From assembly GCA_021811185.1 (NCBI GenBank), contig JAJZPL010000004.1, positions 62,001-126,000 on the forward strand: a stretch of 64,000 bases of DNA. The letters run 5' to 3'. How positions within the stretch are numbered: the first letter of the stretch is position 1; each line of letters opens with the position of its first letter. The notes below the pieces were generated by a model. It made no database searches. It saw only the letters and a program-made list of their open reading frames with translations, and had not been told where the DNA came from. This DNA is from a bacterium (GTDB lineage Bacteria; Elusimicrobiota; Elusimicrobia; Elusimicrobiales; UBA9959). This document shows positions 17,966 through 28,096 of the stretch, one piece after another. Position numbers and translations under genes: made by a program.

Positions 17966-19615
17966 ATGCTTAAGAAACTTTCCATCAGGAATTTCGCCGT
18001 CATAGCTTCCCTCGACCTCGTGCCGGGGCCGGGGCTTAATATTTTCACCGGCGAGACCGGGGCCGGCAAGTCCATCATTATTTCGGCGCTGGGGTTCCTG
18101 CTGGGCGAACGGTCCGGCGCCGATATCCTGCGCCCCGGGGCCGCTTCGGCCGAGGTGGAGGGGGAATTCCGCGCCGAAAACCTGCCGGAGGCCGTGACGG
18201 CCCGCTGGGGGATCAAGGACGGAACTTTCGTAATACGCCGCCAGGCCGACCCTAAAGGGCGCACCCGGGCCGCCATCAACGGGGCCGCGGCCACGCTGGC
18301 GCAGCTCTCGGAGCTGGGCGGTTTCCTGGTGGATTTCCACGGGCAGAACGAGCACCAGAGCCTGCTCAAGCCCGAGACCCAGCGTGACCTGCTGGACCGC
18401 TACGGGAAACTGGAGAAAGAGGCGGCGGCCGTAGGCGGGGCCTGGGGCGCGGCGCGGGCGCTGGAAGACAGCCTTAACGCCGTCTCCATGTCCGAGGACG
18501 AGCGCGCCCGGCTGCTGGACCTTTATAAATTCCAGCTCGCCGAGATAGAAACGGCGCATATCAAAGAAGGCGAGGAGCAGGAGCTGGAAGCCCTCTGGCC
18601 GCGCCTTAAGAATGCCGAAAAGCTCTCTACCCTTTCCAAAGAGGCGCACGCCCTGCTGGACGACGCCGCGGGCGGCGCGGAAAAGGCGCTCGAAAGGCTT
18701 AAGGCCCTTTCCGCCCTCGACGCCGCCGGCGAGCCTCTCACAGCGCGGCTTGCTTCGGCCGCCATAGAGCTGCGCGACCTTTCCGGAGAGCTGCGTTCTT
18801 ACGCCAAAGACGTGCATTCCGACGCAGGCGAAGTGGACCGCTGCCTGTCCCGGCTCGACAAGTTCAAAACCCTCAAGAAGAAATACGGCGCCGACCTTAC
18901 CGCGGTGCTGGCGAAGGCGGAGGAACTCCGCGCCAAGGTGAACGGCCTGGAAGACCTGACGCTGGACCGCTCCGAACTCGAGGCCAAACTGGCCGGCGCG
19001 CGCGCCAAGCTGGAAAAACTTTCGGCGGCGCTGCATGCGAAGCGCGAAGCCGCCGCGAAGAAGCTTTCGGCGGAAATAATCAAAGAGGCGGACGGGCTCG
19101 GCTTCAAAGAAGTGCGGTTCGCCGTGGACGCGGCTTACGACGAGGCCGCCCTGACCTCCACCGGGGGGGACTCCGTGGAATACCTGTTCACCGCCAACCC
19201 CGGCTACCCGCTGCGTCCCCTGCGCTATACCGCCTCCGGCGGCGAGATGGCCCGCATCATGCTGGCGCTCAAGACCGCCCTCTCCCGCGCGGACCGCATA
19301 GGCGCGCAGGTCTTCGACGAGGTGGACGCGGGCGTGGGGGCCGTGACCGGCCGCCTCGTAGGCGAGAAGCTGGCCCGCCTGGCCGGCCAGAAACAGATCT
19401 TCTGCATTACCCACCTGCCGCAGGTCGCGGCTTTCGGCTCCGCGCATTTCTTCGTGGAGAAGGACGTGAAGGCAGGGGTGGCCGCGGCCTCCGTGCGCCT
19501 GCTCGACGAAACCGAGCGCGAGCGCGAGATCGCCCGGATGCTGGGCGGCAAGAAGCAGTCCACCGACCTGGGCCTGAAGCACGCCCGGGAGCTGCTGGAA
19601 GAAAGCCGAAAATAG
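17966..19615 (+). CDS. recN: DNA repair protein RecN
   Basis: An SMC-like ATPase for double-strand break repair. It has 549 residues, with Walker A GETGAGKSIII near residues 31-41, FHGQNEHQSLL, a long coiled-coil middle with Ala/Leu/Lys-rich heptads, the ABC signature region (ASGGEMARIMLALK) and Walker B (QVFDEVDAGVG), ending with the GKKQSTDLGLKHAREL segment. It starts 24 nt after nadK. Confidence 0.96.
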   Translation: MLKKLSIRNFAVIASLDLVPGPGLNIFTGETGAGKSIIISALGFLLGERSGADILRPGAASAEVEGEFRAENLPEAVTARWGIKDGTFVIRRQADPKGRTRAAINGAAATLAQLSELGGFLVDFHGQNEHQSLLKPETQRDLLDRYGKLEKEAAAVGGAWGAARALEDSLNAVSMSEDERARLLDLYKFQLAEIETAHIKEGEEQELEALWPRLKNAEKLSTLSKEAHALLDDAAGGAEKALERLKALSALDAAGEPLTARLASAAIELRDLSGELRSYAKDVHSDAGEVDRCLSRLDKFKTLKKKYGADLTAVLAKAEELRAKVNGLEDLTLDRSELEAKLAGARAKLEKLSAALHAKREAAAKKLSAEIIKEADGLGFKEVRFAVDAAYDEAALTSTGGDSVEYLFTANPGYPLRPLRYTASGGEMARIMLALKTALSRADRIGAQVFDEVDAGVGAVTGRLVGEKLARLAGQKQIFCITHLPQVAAFGSAHFFVEKDVKAGVAAASVRLLDETEREREIARMLGGKKQSTDLGLKHARELLEESRK

Positions 19616-19696
19616 ATCCGCCCGCCCTGTAACAATTTAGCCACAACTCTGCCTTAAATCCTAAACACCAAACTTGTAAACTTTCCCTGTAACCTT

Positions 19697-21994
19697 ATGA
19701 AATACTGGTTCTACTCGGAAGGCAATATCCTCGGCCCATACGATCCGGCAGAAATGCTGGTCCTTCCCGCTTTTGCGGAGGATAGTCTGGTTTGCCCCGA
19801 GACCGCCACCGGCGATAACGCCGGCGACTGGCGCCCCGCCGCCCAGGTTTCCGAAATAGCCTCCGCTCTCAGCGTAGGTGCGGGCCGCTCCGTTACCGCG
19901 GGCGTGATGGCCGGGGCTTACGAATACGAGACCGGGTTCAGCTCCTCCGTCCGCTATTTCGAGGACAAGGAACCTTCTTCCGCTTCTTCCTACGGTGAAC
20001 TGCTCGATACCATAGACAATGTGCTGGGCGCCTACAAGGACGGAGAAAATACTCCCCCGGTCCGCCCCCAGGAAACCGACTACGACCTGGCCGAAAAATT
20101 CGACATCCGCCTCTCCCGCATCCAGGAAGAGCTGGAAGCGGCGCGCTGGGAGAAGAACCTCCTGCTCGAGAAGATGCGCATGAAGGAGCTGGAGGAGAAG
20201 AAGAACCGCGAGCGCATCAACGAACTGGAAGCCCGCCTGAAGGGGGAAACCGGCAAAGCCGAAGTGACCGCCAAGGAGCTCGAGCAGGTCCGCCACCTCA
20301 CCGACCTTAAGGAAAAGGCGGAGACCATCCGCAAGATAGAAGAGATAAAGAGGGAAGAATTCTCCATGATGGAAGGGAGCCCCGCCCGGTCCGAAGCGGC
20401 CCCTAAAGCGGAAGAGCCCGGGGCAGAGAAGGCCATTCCCGAGGTCGAAAGCAAGACCTTAAAGAGCCTGAAGCGCTCCACCGAGATAAAACTGGAGAGC
20501 TCGCTTAACTCCGCGCAGAACGAGTTCGAGCCTGAGGCCGGAATTACCAGCCGCAAACTTAAGAGCCTGGGGCAGACCAGCGAGCCCGCCTACGTCTACG
20601 GCTCGCATTACGACAAACCGCTGCCCGGGCCCGAAGCCGCCCCGGCCGGAGCGTTTAAACCCGAAACTTTAGAACCGCTGCCGCAGCAGGCTGGCGGCGT
20701 CGTATATGATTTCACCGTGGTTACCTCCAAGCCCGAGTCCTCGCAACAGTTCAAGATAGAGAGCCGCCAGGAAGAACCCCAGCAGTTCGCGCAGCCTCAG
20801 CAGTTCGCGCAGCCTCAGCAGTTCGCCCAGCCTCAGCAGTTCGCCCAGCCTGCAGCGCAGCCCGTGCCGCAGCCTCAGCAGTTCGCCCAGCCCGCTTATC
20901 AGTTCGCGTCGCCCGCGCCGGCGCAGCCGGCTCCCGCGCCTCAGCCCGCCCCCGCCCAGGCGCCCGCCATGCAGCAGCCAGCCGCGGCGCCGGCTTTCCA
21001 GAATTTTCAGTTCCATCAGCCCGCGGCACAGCCTCAGCCGGCAGCCCAGTTCACCGCTCCCTCTCCCGCGGCCGCTGGCGGAGCTGCCGCCGCGCCCGAT
21101 AAAGCGCCGGCCGATTCCCCCGACAAGACTCAGCGCATCCCGGTCCCTTCGGTAAAAGGGGGCAAGCCGGAACTTAAGCCTCAGGACAAGCCCAAGAGAA
21201 AGGGCGGCAAGTTCGCTTTCCTGATCATCCTCGTGGTCTTCGGCTCGATAGCCGCCGGCGGGCTGGGCTTCTTCTTTATGGGCGACGGCGCCAGCTTCTC
21301 CGAATTTACGATGCTGACCCTGGGCGGAAAGAAGAAAACTTCCGCCATGCCCAGCCAGTTGGAGGCTAAATCCGCGCCCGCAGAGCAGAAGCCGCCCGCG
21401 GCCCAGCAGCCCCAGGCCGAGCCCCAGCCTGCCGCCCAGCCTGCGCCCCAGGCGGTCGAGCCGGAAAAAACCGTGAACGAGAACACCCGCAAGGCGCTAG
21501 AGATAGTGAAGAACTACAAGCTTTCCGGCAACCGCGGCTCGGTGGCCACCTGGTTCGCCAACTCTTTCCTGTCCGGCGCGGCCGGCGGGGCCAACGAGGA
21601 ATGGACCGCCACCCCGCTGCACGGCGACATCCTCGTGGTGCAGTACCGCCTGCTCAGGCCCAAGCAGGACCCGATGATCTACCAGTTCGAAGTGGACGCG
21701 GCCAAGCAGGATATCGTGCGCGGCATCAACAACAACGCCATCGATCTGCTGGACCTGTCTTCCAAAGAAAAGAGCGTCAGCGCCGCCCCGGCCAGGAAGG
21801 CCGCGCCCAAGGCTAAAGCCCGGCCCAGGAAGCCTTCCAGGCCCAAAGAGGTCCCTTTACTTCCCCTGCCGGACGCTCCCGCCGCCGGTCCCCAGCAGGA
21901 GCAGGCCCCTACCGGCTTTGAGGACGCCCAGGGGGAAGGTTCCGACCAGGTAAAATATCTCAAAGCCCAGGAGTCGGACGAGGAGCTGTTTTAA
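19697..21994 (+). CDS. GYF-type domain membrane protein with coiled coil and Gln/Pro-rich linker, pilus-associated by context
   Basis: A 765-residue modular protein. Residues 1-50 match the GYF_2-type fold (YWFYSEGNILGPYDPAEML). A predicted coiled coil rich in Glu/Lys/Arg follows at about residues 130-220, then a disordered Gln/Pro/Ala linker with repeats of QQFAQP, a single membrane segment near residue 503 (FAFLIILVVFGSIAAGGLGFFF) and a C-terminal globular region (residues 595-690) that may face the periplasm. It lies 114 nt upstream of pilB, so it may be a scaffold or regulator of the pilus machine, with the GYF domain in the cytoplasm. That function is inference from context. There is no strong ribosome site before ATG 19697. 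Confidence 0.75.
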   Translation: MKYWFYSEGNILGPYDPAEMLVLPAFAEDSLVCPETATGDNAGDWRPAAQVSEIASALSVGAGRSVTAGVMAGAYEYETGFSSSVRYFEDKEPSSASSYGELLDTIDNVLGAYKDGENTPPVRPQETDYDLAEKFDIRLSRIQEELEAARWEKNLLLEKMRMKELEEKKNRERINELEARLKGETGKAEVTAKELEQVRHLTDLKEKAETIRKIEEIKREEFSMMEGSPARSEAAPKAEEPGAEKAIPEVESKTLKSLKRSTEIKLESSLNSAQNEFEPEAGITSRKLKSLGQTSEPAYVYGSHYDKPLPGPEAAPAGAFKPETLEPLPQQAGGVVYDFTVVTSKPESSQQFKIESRQEEPQQFAQPQQFAQPQQFAQPQQFAQPAAQPVPQPQQFAQPAYQFASPAPAQPAPAPQPAPAQAPAMQQPAAAPAFQNFQFHQPAAQPQPAAQFTAPSPAAAGGAAAAPDKAPADSPDKTQRIPVPSVKGGKPELKPQDKPKRKGGKFAFLIILVVFGSIAAGGLGFFFMGDGASFSEFTMLTLGGKKKTSAMPSQLEAKSAPAEQKPPAAQQPQAEPQPAAQPAPQAVEPEKTVNENTRKALEIVKNYKLSGNRGSVATWFANSFLSGAAGGANEEWTATPLHGDILVVQYRLLRPKQDPMIYQFEVDAAKQDIVRGINNNAIDLLDLSSKEKSVSAAPARKAAPKAKARPRKPSRPKEVPLLPLPDAPAAGPQQEQAPTGFEDAQGEGSDQVKYLKAQESDEELF
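20780..20891 (+). repeat. 18-bp tandem repeats encoding QQFAQP
   Basis: Four consecutive 18-nt units of the type cagcagttcgcScagcct (20780-20851) and a fifth separated unit (20874-20891) encode QQFAQP repeats in the linker of the preceding protein. The repeat number is likely to vary between strains. Confidence 0.85.
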
Positions 21995-22108
21995 CCGCGG
22001 GCAGTAGAATCCACGAGCGTATTAGTTATAGAATAATCACGGGCGGGGCGGTCGTGAGCGGGCCCGGGGAAAGGGCCGTTCCCGGATACTGCTTCCCGCT
22101 TTTGCATT

Positions 22109-23878
<1,770 letters not shown>

Positions 23879-23881
23879 TAA

Positions 23882-23940
23882 GGCCATAGGCCGTAGGTCG
23901 TAAGCGGGTTTCCCGCCTATGTCGTACGGCGTATGGCTTA
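23882..23940. repeat. Imperfect palindrome between pilB and pilT
   Basis: GCCATAGGCCGTA (from 23883) pairs with TACGGCGTATGGC (to 23938) at 12 of 13 positions, with an inner GCGGG/CCCGC stem around a TTT loop. It fills most of the 92-nt gap between pilB and pilT and looks like a dispersed palindromic repeat or an mRNA-processing hairpin. Confidence 0.5.
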
Positions 23941-23970
23941 TGGCGCAGCGCGGTTTTAGGAGCTATAACT

Positions 23971-25047
23971 ATGGTAACAATGAGCGAACTCTTTATCATG
24001 ATGCACGAGAAGAACGCCTCGGACATCCACCTTACCGCCGGGGCCACGCCGATGCTCCGCATAGACGGCGAGCTGGTCCAGACCCCATTCGAAAAACTGA
24101 CGCCTGAAATGTGCCAGACGCTGATCTTCTCGCTGATGACCGACGCGCAGCGCCAGCGCTTCGAGGCCACCAACGAACTCGACTTCGCCTTCGGCATCAA
24201 AGGCATGGGCCGCCTGCGCATGAACGCCTACCGCCAGCGCGGCGTGGTGGGCGCGGCCATCCGCTCCATCCCCAGCAAGTACAAGACCTTCGACGAGCTC
24301 AACCTGCCGCCGGTGGTGTACGACCTGATGAAGATGACCAAGGGCCTGGTGCTGATCACCGGCCCCACGGGTTCCGGCAAATCCACCACGCTGGCCTCGA
24401 TGATCGACTACCTGAACGAGCACCGGAACTACCACATCATTACGGTTGAAGACCCTATCGAGTATGTGCACACGCATAAGAAAAGCATCGTGAACCAGCG
24501 CGAAGTGGGCGCCGACACCGAGACCTTCGGCGCCGCGCTCCGCCACGTGCTGCGCCAGGACCCCGACGTCATCCTGATCGGCGAGTTGCGCGACCTGGAG
24601 ACCATCAGCGCCGCGCTCAACATCGCCGAAACCGGCCACCTGGTGTTCGCCACGCTGCACACTTCCGACGCGGCCCAGACCATCAACCGCATCATCGACG
24701 TTTTCCCTCCGCACCAGCAGGAGCAGATCCGCGTGCAGCTGTCCTTCGTGCTGCAGTCCGTGTTCGCGCAGCAGCTGCTGCCCATGGCCAGCGGCACCGG
24801 CCGTACCCTGGCTTGCGAAGTGCTGATCGCCAACTCCGCCGTAAGGAACCTGATCCGCGAGCAGAAGATAGAGCAGATCGCCACCATCATCCAGACCGGC
24901 GGCAAGTTCGGCATGGTCACGATGAACCAGTCCCTGGTGGAACTCTACAAGAAGCAGAAGATCAGCTACCAGGAAGCCGTGACCCGCTCGGCGGACCCGG
25001 AAGACCTGAAGAAGCTGCTGCAGAAGACGCTCTCGGTCAACAGCTGA
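23971..25047 (+). CDS. pilT: Type IV pilus retraction ATPase PilT
   Basis: The motor that depolymerises the pilus for twitching and DNA uptake. The 358 residues show the PilT N-terminal fold (NASDIHLTAGATPMLRIDGEL), Walker A GPTGSGKSTTLASM near residues 131-144, the Asp box VEDPIEYVH, Walker B RQDPDVILIGELRDLET, and the His box TGHLVFATLHTSD. The residue after GE in Walker B is Leu, where Met is usual. It starts at ATG with ggagctataact upstream, and pilC follows after 6 nt. Confidence 0.96.
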   Translation: MVTMSELFIMMHEKNASDIHLTAGATPMLRIDGELVQTPFEKLTPEMCQTLIFSLMTDAQRQRFEATNELDFAFGIKGMGRLRMNAYRQRGVVGAAIRSIPSKYKTFDELNLPPVVYDLMKMTKGLVLITGPTGSGKSTTLASMIDYLNEHRNYHIITVEDPIEYVHTHKKSIVNQREVGADTETFGAALRHVLRQDPDVILIGELRDLETISAALNIAETGHLVFATLHTSDAAQTINRIIDVFPPHQQEQIRVQLSFVLQSVFAQQLLPMASGTGRTLACEVLIANSAVRNLIREQKIEQIATIIQTGGKFGMVTMNQSLVELYKKQKISYQEAVTRSADPEDLKKLLQKTLSVNS

Positions 25048-25053
25048 TAAAAC

Positions 25054-26250
25054 ATGCAATTCGCTTATAAAGCCCGGGAATCCGGCGGAAAAATGACGGA
25101 GGGGGTTGTTGAGGCCGCCGACCAGAAGGCGGCCCTGGCCCGTTTGCGCGAGCAAAAACTGTCCGTCACGGAGATCAAAGCCGCCCCGGTAAAGAAAAAG
25201 TTCTTCAAGCCAAAAGTCGACAATAAAGACGTCGTGATCTTCTCGCGCCAGCTTTCCACGCTGGTCTCCGCCGGCGTGCCCATCGTGCAGGGGCTTAACA
25301 TCCTCGAGGCCCAGGCTGAGAATCCCGCCTTCAAAGCCGTGGTTAGCGGGCTTAAGACCGACATCGAGGCCGGTCTTTCCATCGCCGACGCGATGCGCAA
25401 GCACCCCACGGCCTTTACCGAGCTGTACGTCTCCATGATAAAGGCCGGCGAGGTGGGCGGTATCCTGGATACCATCCTCGAGCGCCTTTCCGCCTACCTG
25501 GAATCGGCCGAGGTCCTCAGGGCCAAGGTGAAGAGCGCGCTGATGTACCCCACCGTCGTGTTCAGCGCCGCCGGCCTGATCACCATCTTCCTGATCATGT
25601 TCGTTATTCCGATCTTCAAGGACATCTTCGCCAGTTTCGGCGCCAAACTCCCTTTCCTCACGCAGATGCTGATCAACGCCTCCGACTTCCTGCGTACCAA
25701 GATCCTCTACATCGTGCCGCCCATAGCCATAGGCGTATATCTGTTCAAGAAATGGCTCAAGACCGAGAAAGGCCGGGAAAAGATAGACGACATTTCCCTT
25801 AAGCTGCCCGTCTTCGGCATCCTGCTCAAGAAGGTGGCCATCGCCAAGTTCACCCGCACGCTGGGGACCCTGATCAAGTCCGGCGTCCCTATCCTGCAGG
25901 GCCTGGAAACGGTGGCCAAGACCTCCGGCAACAAGATCATCGAGCGGGCCATCATGAACAGCTACAATTCCATCAAGGAAGGCGGGCGCATTTCCGACCC
26001 GCTGAAAAAGGCCAATATTTTCCCGCCGATGGTCATCCAGATGATCAGCGTGGGCGAGGAGACCGGCGGCCTGGACAACATGCTCAACAAGATCGCCGAC
26101 TTCTACGACCAGGAAGTGGACACCGCCGTGAAGGGACTGACCTCTATGATCGAGCCTATCATCATCATCGTGCTGGGCGTGGTGGTTGGTACTATCGTTA
26201 TCGCCATGTTCATGCCGATGTTCAGCCTCGGCGAGATGGTCGGCGGCTAA
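25054..26250 (+). CDS. pilC: Type IV pilus inner-membrane platform protein PilC (GspF family)
   Basis: The polytopic platform to which PilB and PilT dock. The 398 residues contain two GspF domains: residues 60-190 (FSRQLSTLVSAGVPIVQGLNIL) and 265-390 (FTRTLGTLIKSGVPILQGLETV), with three hydrophobic segments around residues 165-195, 220-240 and 370-395. It starts 6 nt after pilT, so the two are translationally linked. A strong terminator follows at 26266. Confidence 0.96.
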   Translation: MQFAYKARESGGKMTEGVVEAADQKAALARLREQKLSVTEIKAAPVKKKFFKPKVDNKDVVIFSRQLSTLVSAGVPIVQGLNILEAQAENPAFKAVVSGLKTDIEAGLSIADAMRKHPTAFTELYVSMIKAGEVGGILDTILERLSAYLESAEVLRAKVKSALMYPTVVFSAAGLITIFLIMFVIPIFKDIFASFGAKLPFLTQMLINASDFLRTKILYIVPPIAIGVYLFKKWLKTEKGREKIDDISLKLPVFGILLKKVAIAKFTRTLGTLIKSGVPILQGLETVAKTSGNKIIERAIMNSYNSIKEGGRISDPLKKANIFPPMVIQMISVGEETGGLDNMLNKIADFYDQEVDTAVKGLTSMIEPIIIIVLGVVVGTIVIAMFMPMFSLGEMVGG

Positions 26251-26265
26251 GCGGTGAGGCATGTG

Positions 26266-26298
26266 AAAAAGCCCGGAGATCCCTCCGGGCTTTTTTTG
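26266..26298 (+). terminator. Rho-independent terminator after pilC
   Basis: AAAAAGCCCGGAG (26266-26278) pairs with CTCCGGGCTTTTTTT (26283-26297) around a short loop. The A- and U-rich ends make it usable in both directions, fitting its place between the convergent pilC and ogt. Confidence 0.92.
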
Positions 26299-26313
26299 TT
26301 TACAGCGCCCTGA

Positions 26314-26616
26314 CTATCGCGGCTTGTGGTTTTCTTTCTTTAAAAGTTTTTCTTTAGCGGCAGGGCCGCCGGGGCCGGAGAAGCCGCCCAGGCTGCCGTC
26401 GGACTTTATCACCCGGTGGCAGGGCACCATGGGCGCGAAAGGATTATGCCCCAGCGCCGTGCCCACGGCCCTTGCCGCGCCCGGCTTCCCTATCTTCTCC
26501 GCGATCCACTTGTAGCTGCGCGTCTGCCCCTCCGGGATCGTCATGCAAGCCTTCCACACCGCCTGCTGAAAAGGCGTATACTTCTTCATCTTAATAAGGA
26601 TTTCATTTTTAGTCAT
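26314..26616 (-). CDS. ogt: Short methylated-DNA--cysteine methyltransferase (MGMT, DNA-binding domain only)
   Basis: A 100-residue protein consisting of just the C-terminal winged-helix domain of O6-alkylguanine-DNA alkyltransferase. FQQAVWKACMTIPEGQTRSY and the active-site PCHRVI are present, so the alkyl-acceptor Cys is retained, unlike alkyltransferase-like proteins in which it is Trp. The N-terminal domain of canonical Ogt/AdaB is absent. It would repair O6-alkylguanine by suicidal transfer, or act as a damage sensor. It is on the minus strand downstream of uvrC, separated from it by a copy of the structured repeat. Confidence 0.88.
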   Translation of the reverse strand: MTKNEILIKMKKYTPFQQAVWKACMTIPEGQTRSYKWIAEKIGKPGAARAVGTALGHNPFAPMVPCHRVIKSDGSLGGFSGPGGPAAKEKLLKKENHKPR

Positions 26617-26650
26617 AAATTTATCGAGGAGCCATGGGAATGGTGCAGCC

Positions 26651-26789
26651 GGGCGGGAGCGAGCCGGGCCGGGTTAGCAAAACCCTCACGGAGGCCGAGG
26701 CTTACGCAAGCGACGAGGCCGAGTGAGGAGGTGCGAGCACGGTGTGCGAGACACCGTGTTTTGCGTTCCGGCCCGGCTTGATCCCGCCC
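26651..26789 (+). repeat. Structured dispersed repeat, copy 1
   Basis: A roughly 139-nt imperfect palindrome. The outer arms 26651-26672 and 26768-26789 are complementary at 19 of 22 positions. Inside lie GCAAAACCCTCACGGAGGCC, a first hairpin (CCTCAC 26684-26689 with GTGAGG 26723-26728) and a second (GGTG 26730-26733 with CACC 26752-26755, then GCAC/GTGC around a GGT loop). Two more copies, at 48257 and 49374, share the core but have different, still paired, stem sequences. It fills the space between ogt and uvrC and contains no gene. Confidence 0.85.
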
Positions 26790-26791
26790 TC

Positions 26792-28096
26792 TCATCCTTC
26801 CAACTCCGAGCTGCCGCGTAGTTTTCGATGATATGTTATACCGAACCTGTGCACCTCGTCGCGCAGGGCCTGAAGCAGGCGCAGGCCGGGGTGGGCGCGG
26901 TCCAGCAGCAGCGGCTTGGCGAACTTGGGAGAGTAGATCTCCTCCAGCCGCTTGGCCAGGCTTATAACGGATATCTTTAGATCCGCCGCGCGGATGGCCT
27001 TCATGGCCGCCGCCAGCTGGCCGGGGCCGCCGTCTATCAGCAGCAGGTCCGGCAAAGGCTCTCCCGTCTTCTTCAACTGGGCCAGGCGCCGGCCCACTAT
27101 CTCCTCTATCATCGCGAAATCGTTGGAGCCTTCCGGCGCGTTCTTGAACTTGATCTTGTACTTGCGGTAATGGGACGTGTTCTTCTCGCCGCTGATAAAG
27201 CACACGGAGGAGCCAACGGCCTGCCTGCCGAAAAGGCTGGAGGTGTCGAAGGCTTCTATGTGCGTAGGGGGGGACGCCATTCCCAAAGCTTCCTTCAGCG
27301 CCGTCACCGCGCTGGTGCGCCCGGTGGCCTTTTCTATGAAATCCGGTTCCAGCTTTCCTACGAGCACGCGCTCCTCCATGTGGCCGAAAGCGTTCAGAAA
27401 GTCGCGGTACTGGGCGGCTTCCTCGTAGTTGAGCGCGGCCGCGGCCTTCTCCATTTTAATTTTGAACGAGGCGCGCAGTTTCTCGTAATCGCCCTTCAGG
27501 AAATCGGCTATGCGCATAGCCAGCGCGCCGTAGGCGGCCCTGGAGATCTTCCCGGCGCAGGGGGCGGTGCACTGCCCGGTGTGGAAATAAAGGCAGGACT
27601 TTATCTTGCGCTCGTCCAGCGGTTTCTGCAGGGAGAACTCCCACTGGCAGCGCCGCAGGTTAACGAACTTGATCCGCCAGAGGTAGCCCAGCAGTTTTTT
27701 CAGGGGCTCCAACTTAGGATAGGGGCCGAAGTAAAGGCCGCCGTCCCGCGCCTTCTGCCGGGTGAAGAGCAGGCGGGGAAAATCCTCTTTGGTGATCTTC
27801 AGCCAGGGATAGGATTTGGAGTCCTTCCACATCTCGTTGAAGAAGGGCTGCAGTTTGTAGATCAGCTGGCGCTCGGTGAGCAGCGCCTCGCGTTCGCTGG
27901 CGGAGGATATGTAGTCTATGCGGCGGATCAGCGCCACTAAATTAGGGATCTTCCAGCGGCGGTCGGAGGGGGTCTTCTGGAAGTACTGGCCCACACGGGC
28001 TCGCAGGTCCTTGGCTTTGCCGACGTAGAGCACCGCGCCGGAGACGTCGCGCATCAGGTAGACGCCGGGGGAAGCCGGCAGGTGCGAAAGGTCCAT
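26792..28096 (-). CDS. uvrC: Excinuclease UvrC, short form without the C-terminal helix-hairpin-helix
   Basis: UvrC makes both incisions in nucleotide excision repair. The 434 residues show the GIY-YIG nuclease domain (SPGVYLMRD..., YVGKAKDLRARV, residues 8-90), the four-Cys cluster region (RRCQWEF, KSCLYF, GQCTAPC), a UVR UvrB-binding motif near residues 210-240, and the RNase H-like endonuclease domain (EAFDTSSLFGRQAVGS, LLIDGGPGQL, RDEVHRFGITYHRK). It stops right after HRK...ELEG, where ordinary UvrC (about 600 residues) continues with two helix-hairpin-helix motifs; some inter-domain sequence is also shorter. Its start overlaps the murJ stop by 1 nt. Confidence 0.92.
   Translation of the reverse strand: MDLSHLPASPGVYLMRDVSGAVLYVGKAKDLRARVGQYFQKTPSDRRWKIPNLVALIRRIDYISSASEREALLTERQLIYKLQPFFNEMWKDSKSYPWLKITKEDFPRLLFTRQKARDGGLYFGPYPKLEPLKKLLGYLWRIKFVNLRRCQWEFSLQKPLDERKIKSCLYFHTGQCTAPCAGKISRAAYGALAMRIADFLKGDYEKLRASFKIKMEKAAAALNYEEAAQYRDFLNAFGHMEERVLVGKLEPDFIEKATGRTSAVTALKEALGMASPPTHIEAFDTSSLFGRQAVGSSVCFISGEKNTSHYRKYKIKFKNAPEGSNDFAMIEEIVGRRLAQLKKTGEPLPDLLLIDGGPGQLAAAMKAIRAADLKISVISLAKRLEEIYSPKFAKPLLLDRAHPGLRLLQALRDEVHRFGITYHRKLRGSSELEG

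Noticed and set aside
14463-19582. Two very long antisense frames (14463-17012 and 17042-19582) opposite recR-comEC-nadK-recN
   Set aside because: They span several well-identified genes and junctions on the other strand, and their products show no domain; they arise from high GC at third positions.
26613-27203. Minus-strand frame running through repeat copy 1 into uvrC
   Set aside because: It is out of frame with uvrC and its product is a translation of the repeat and of uvrC in the wrong frame.
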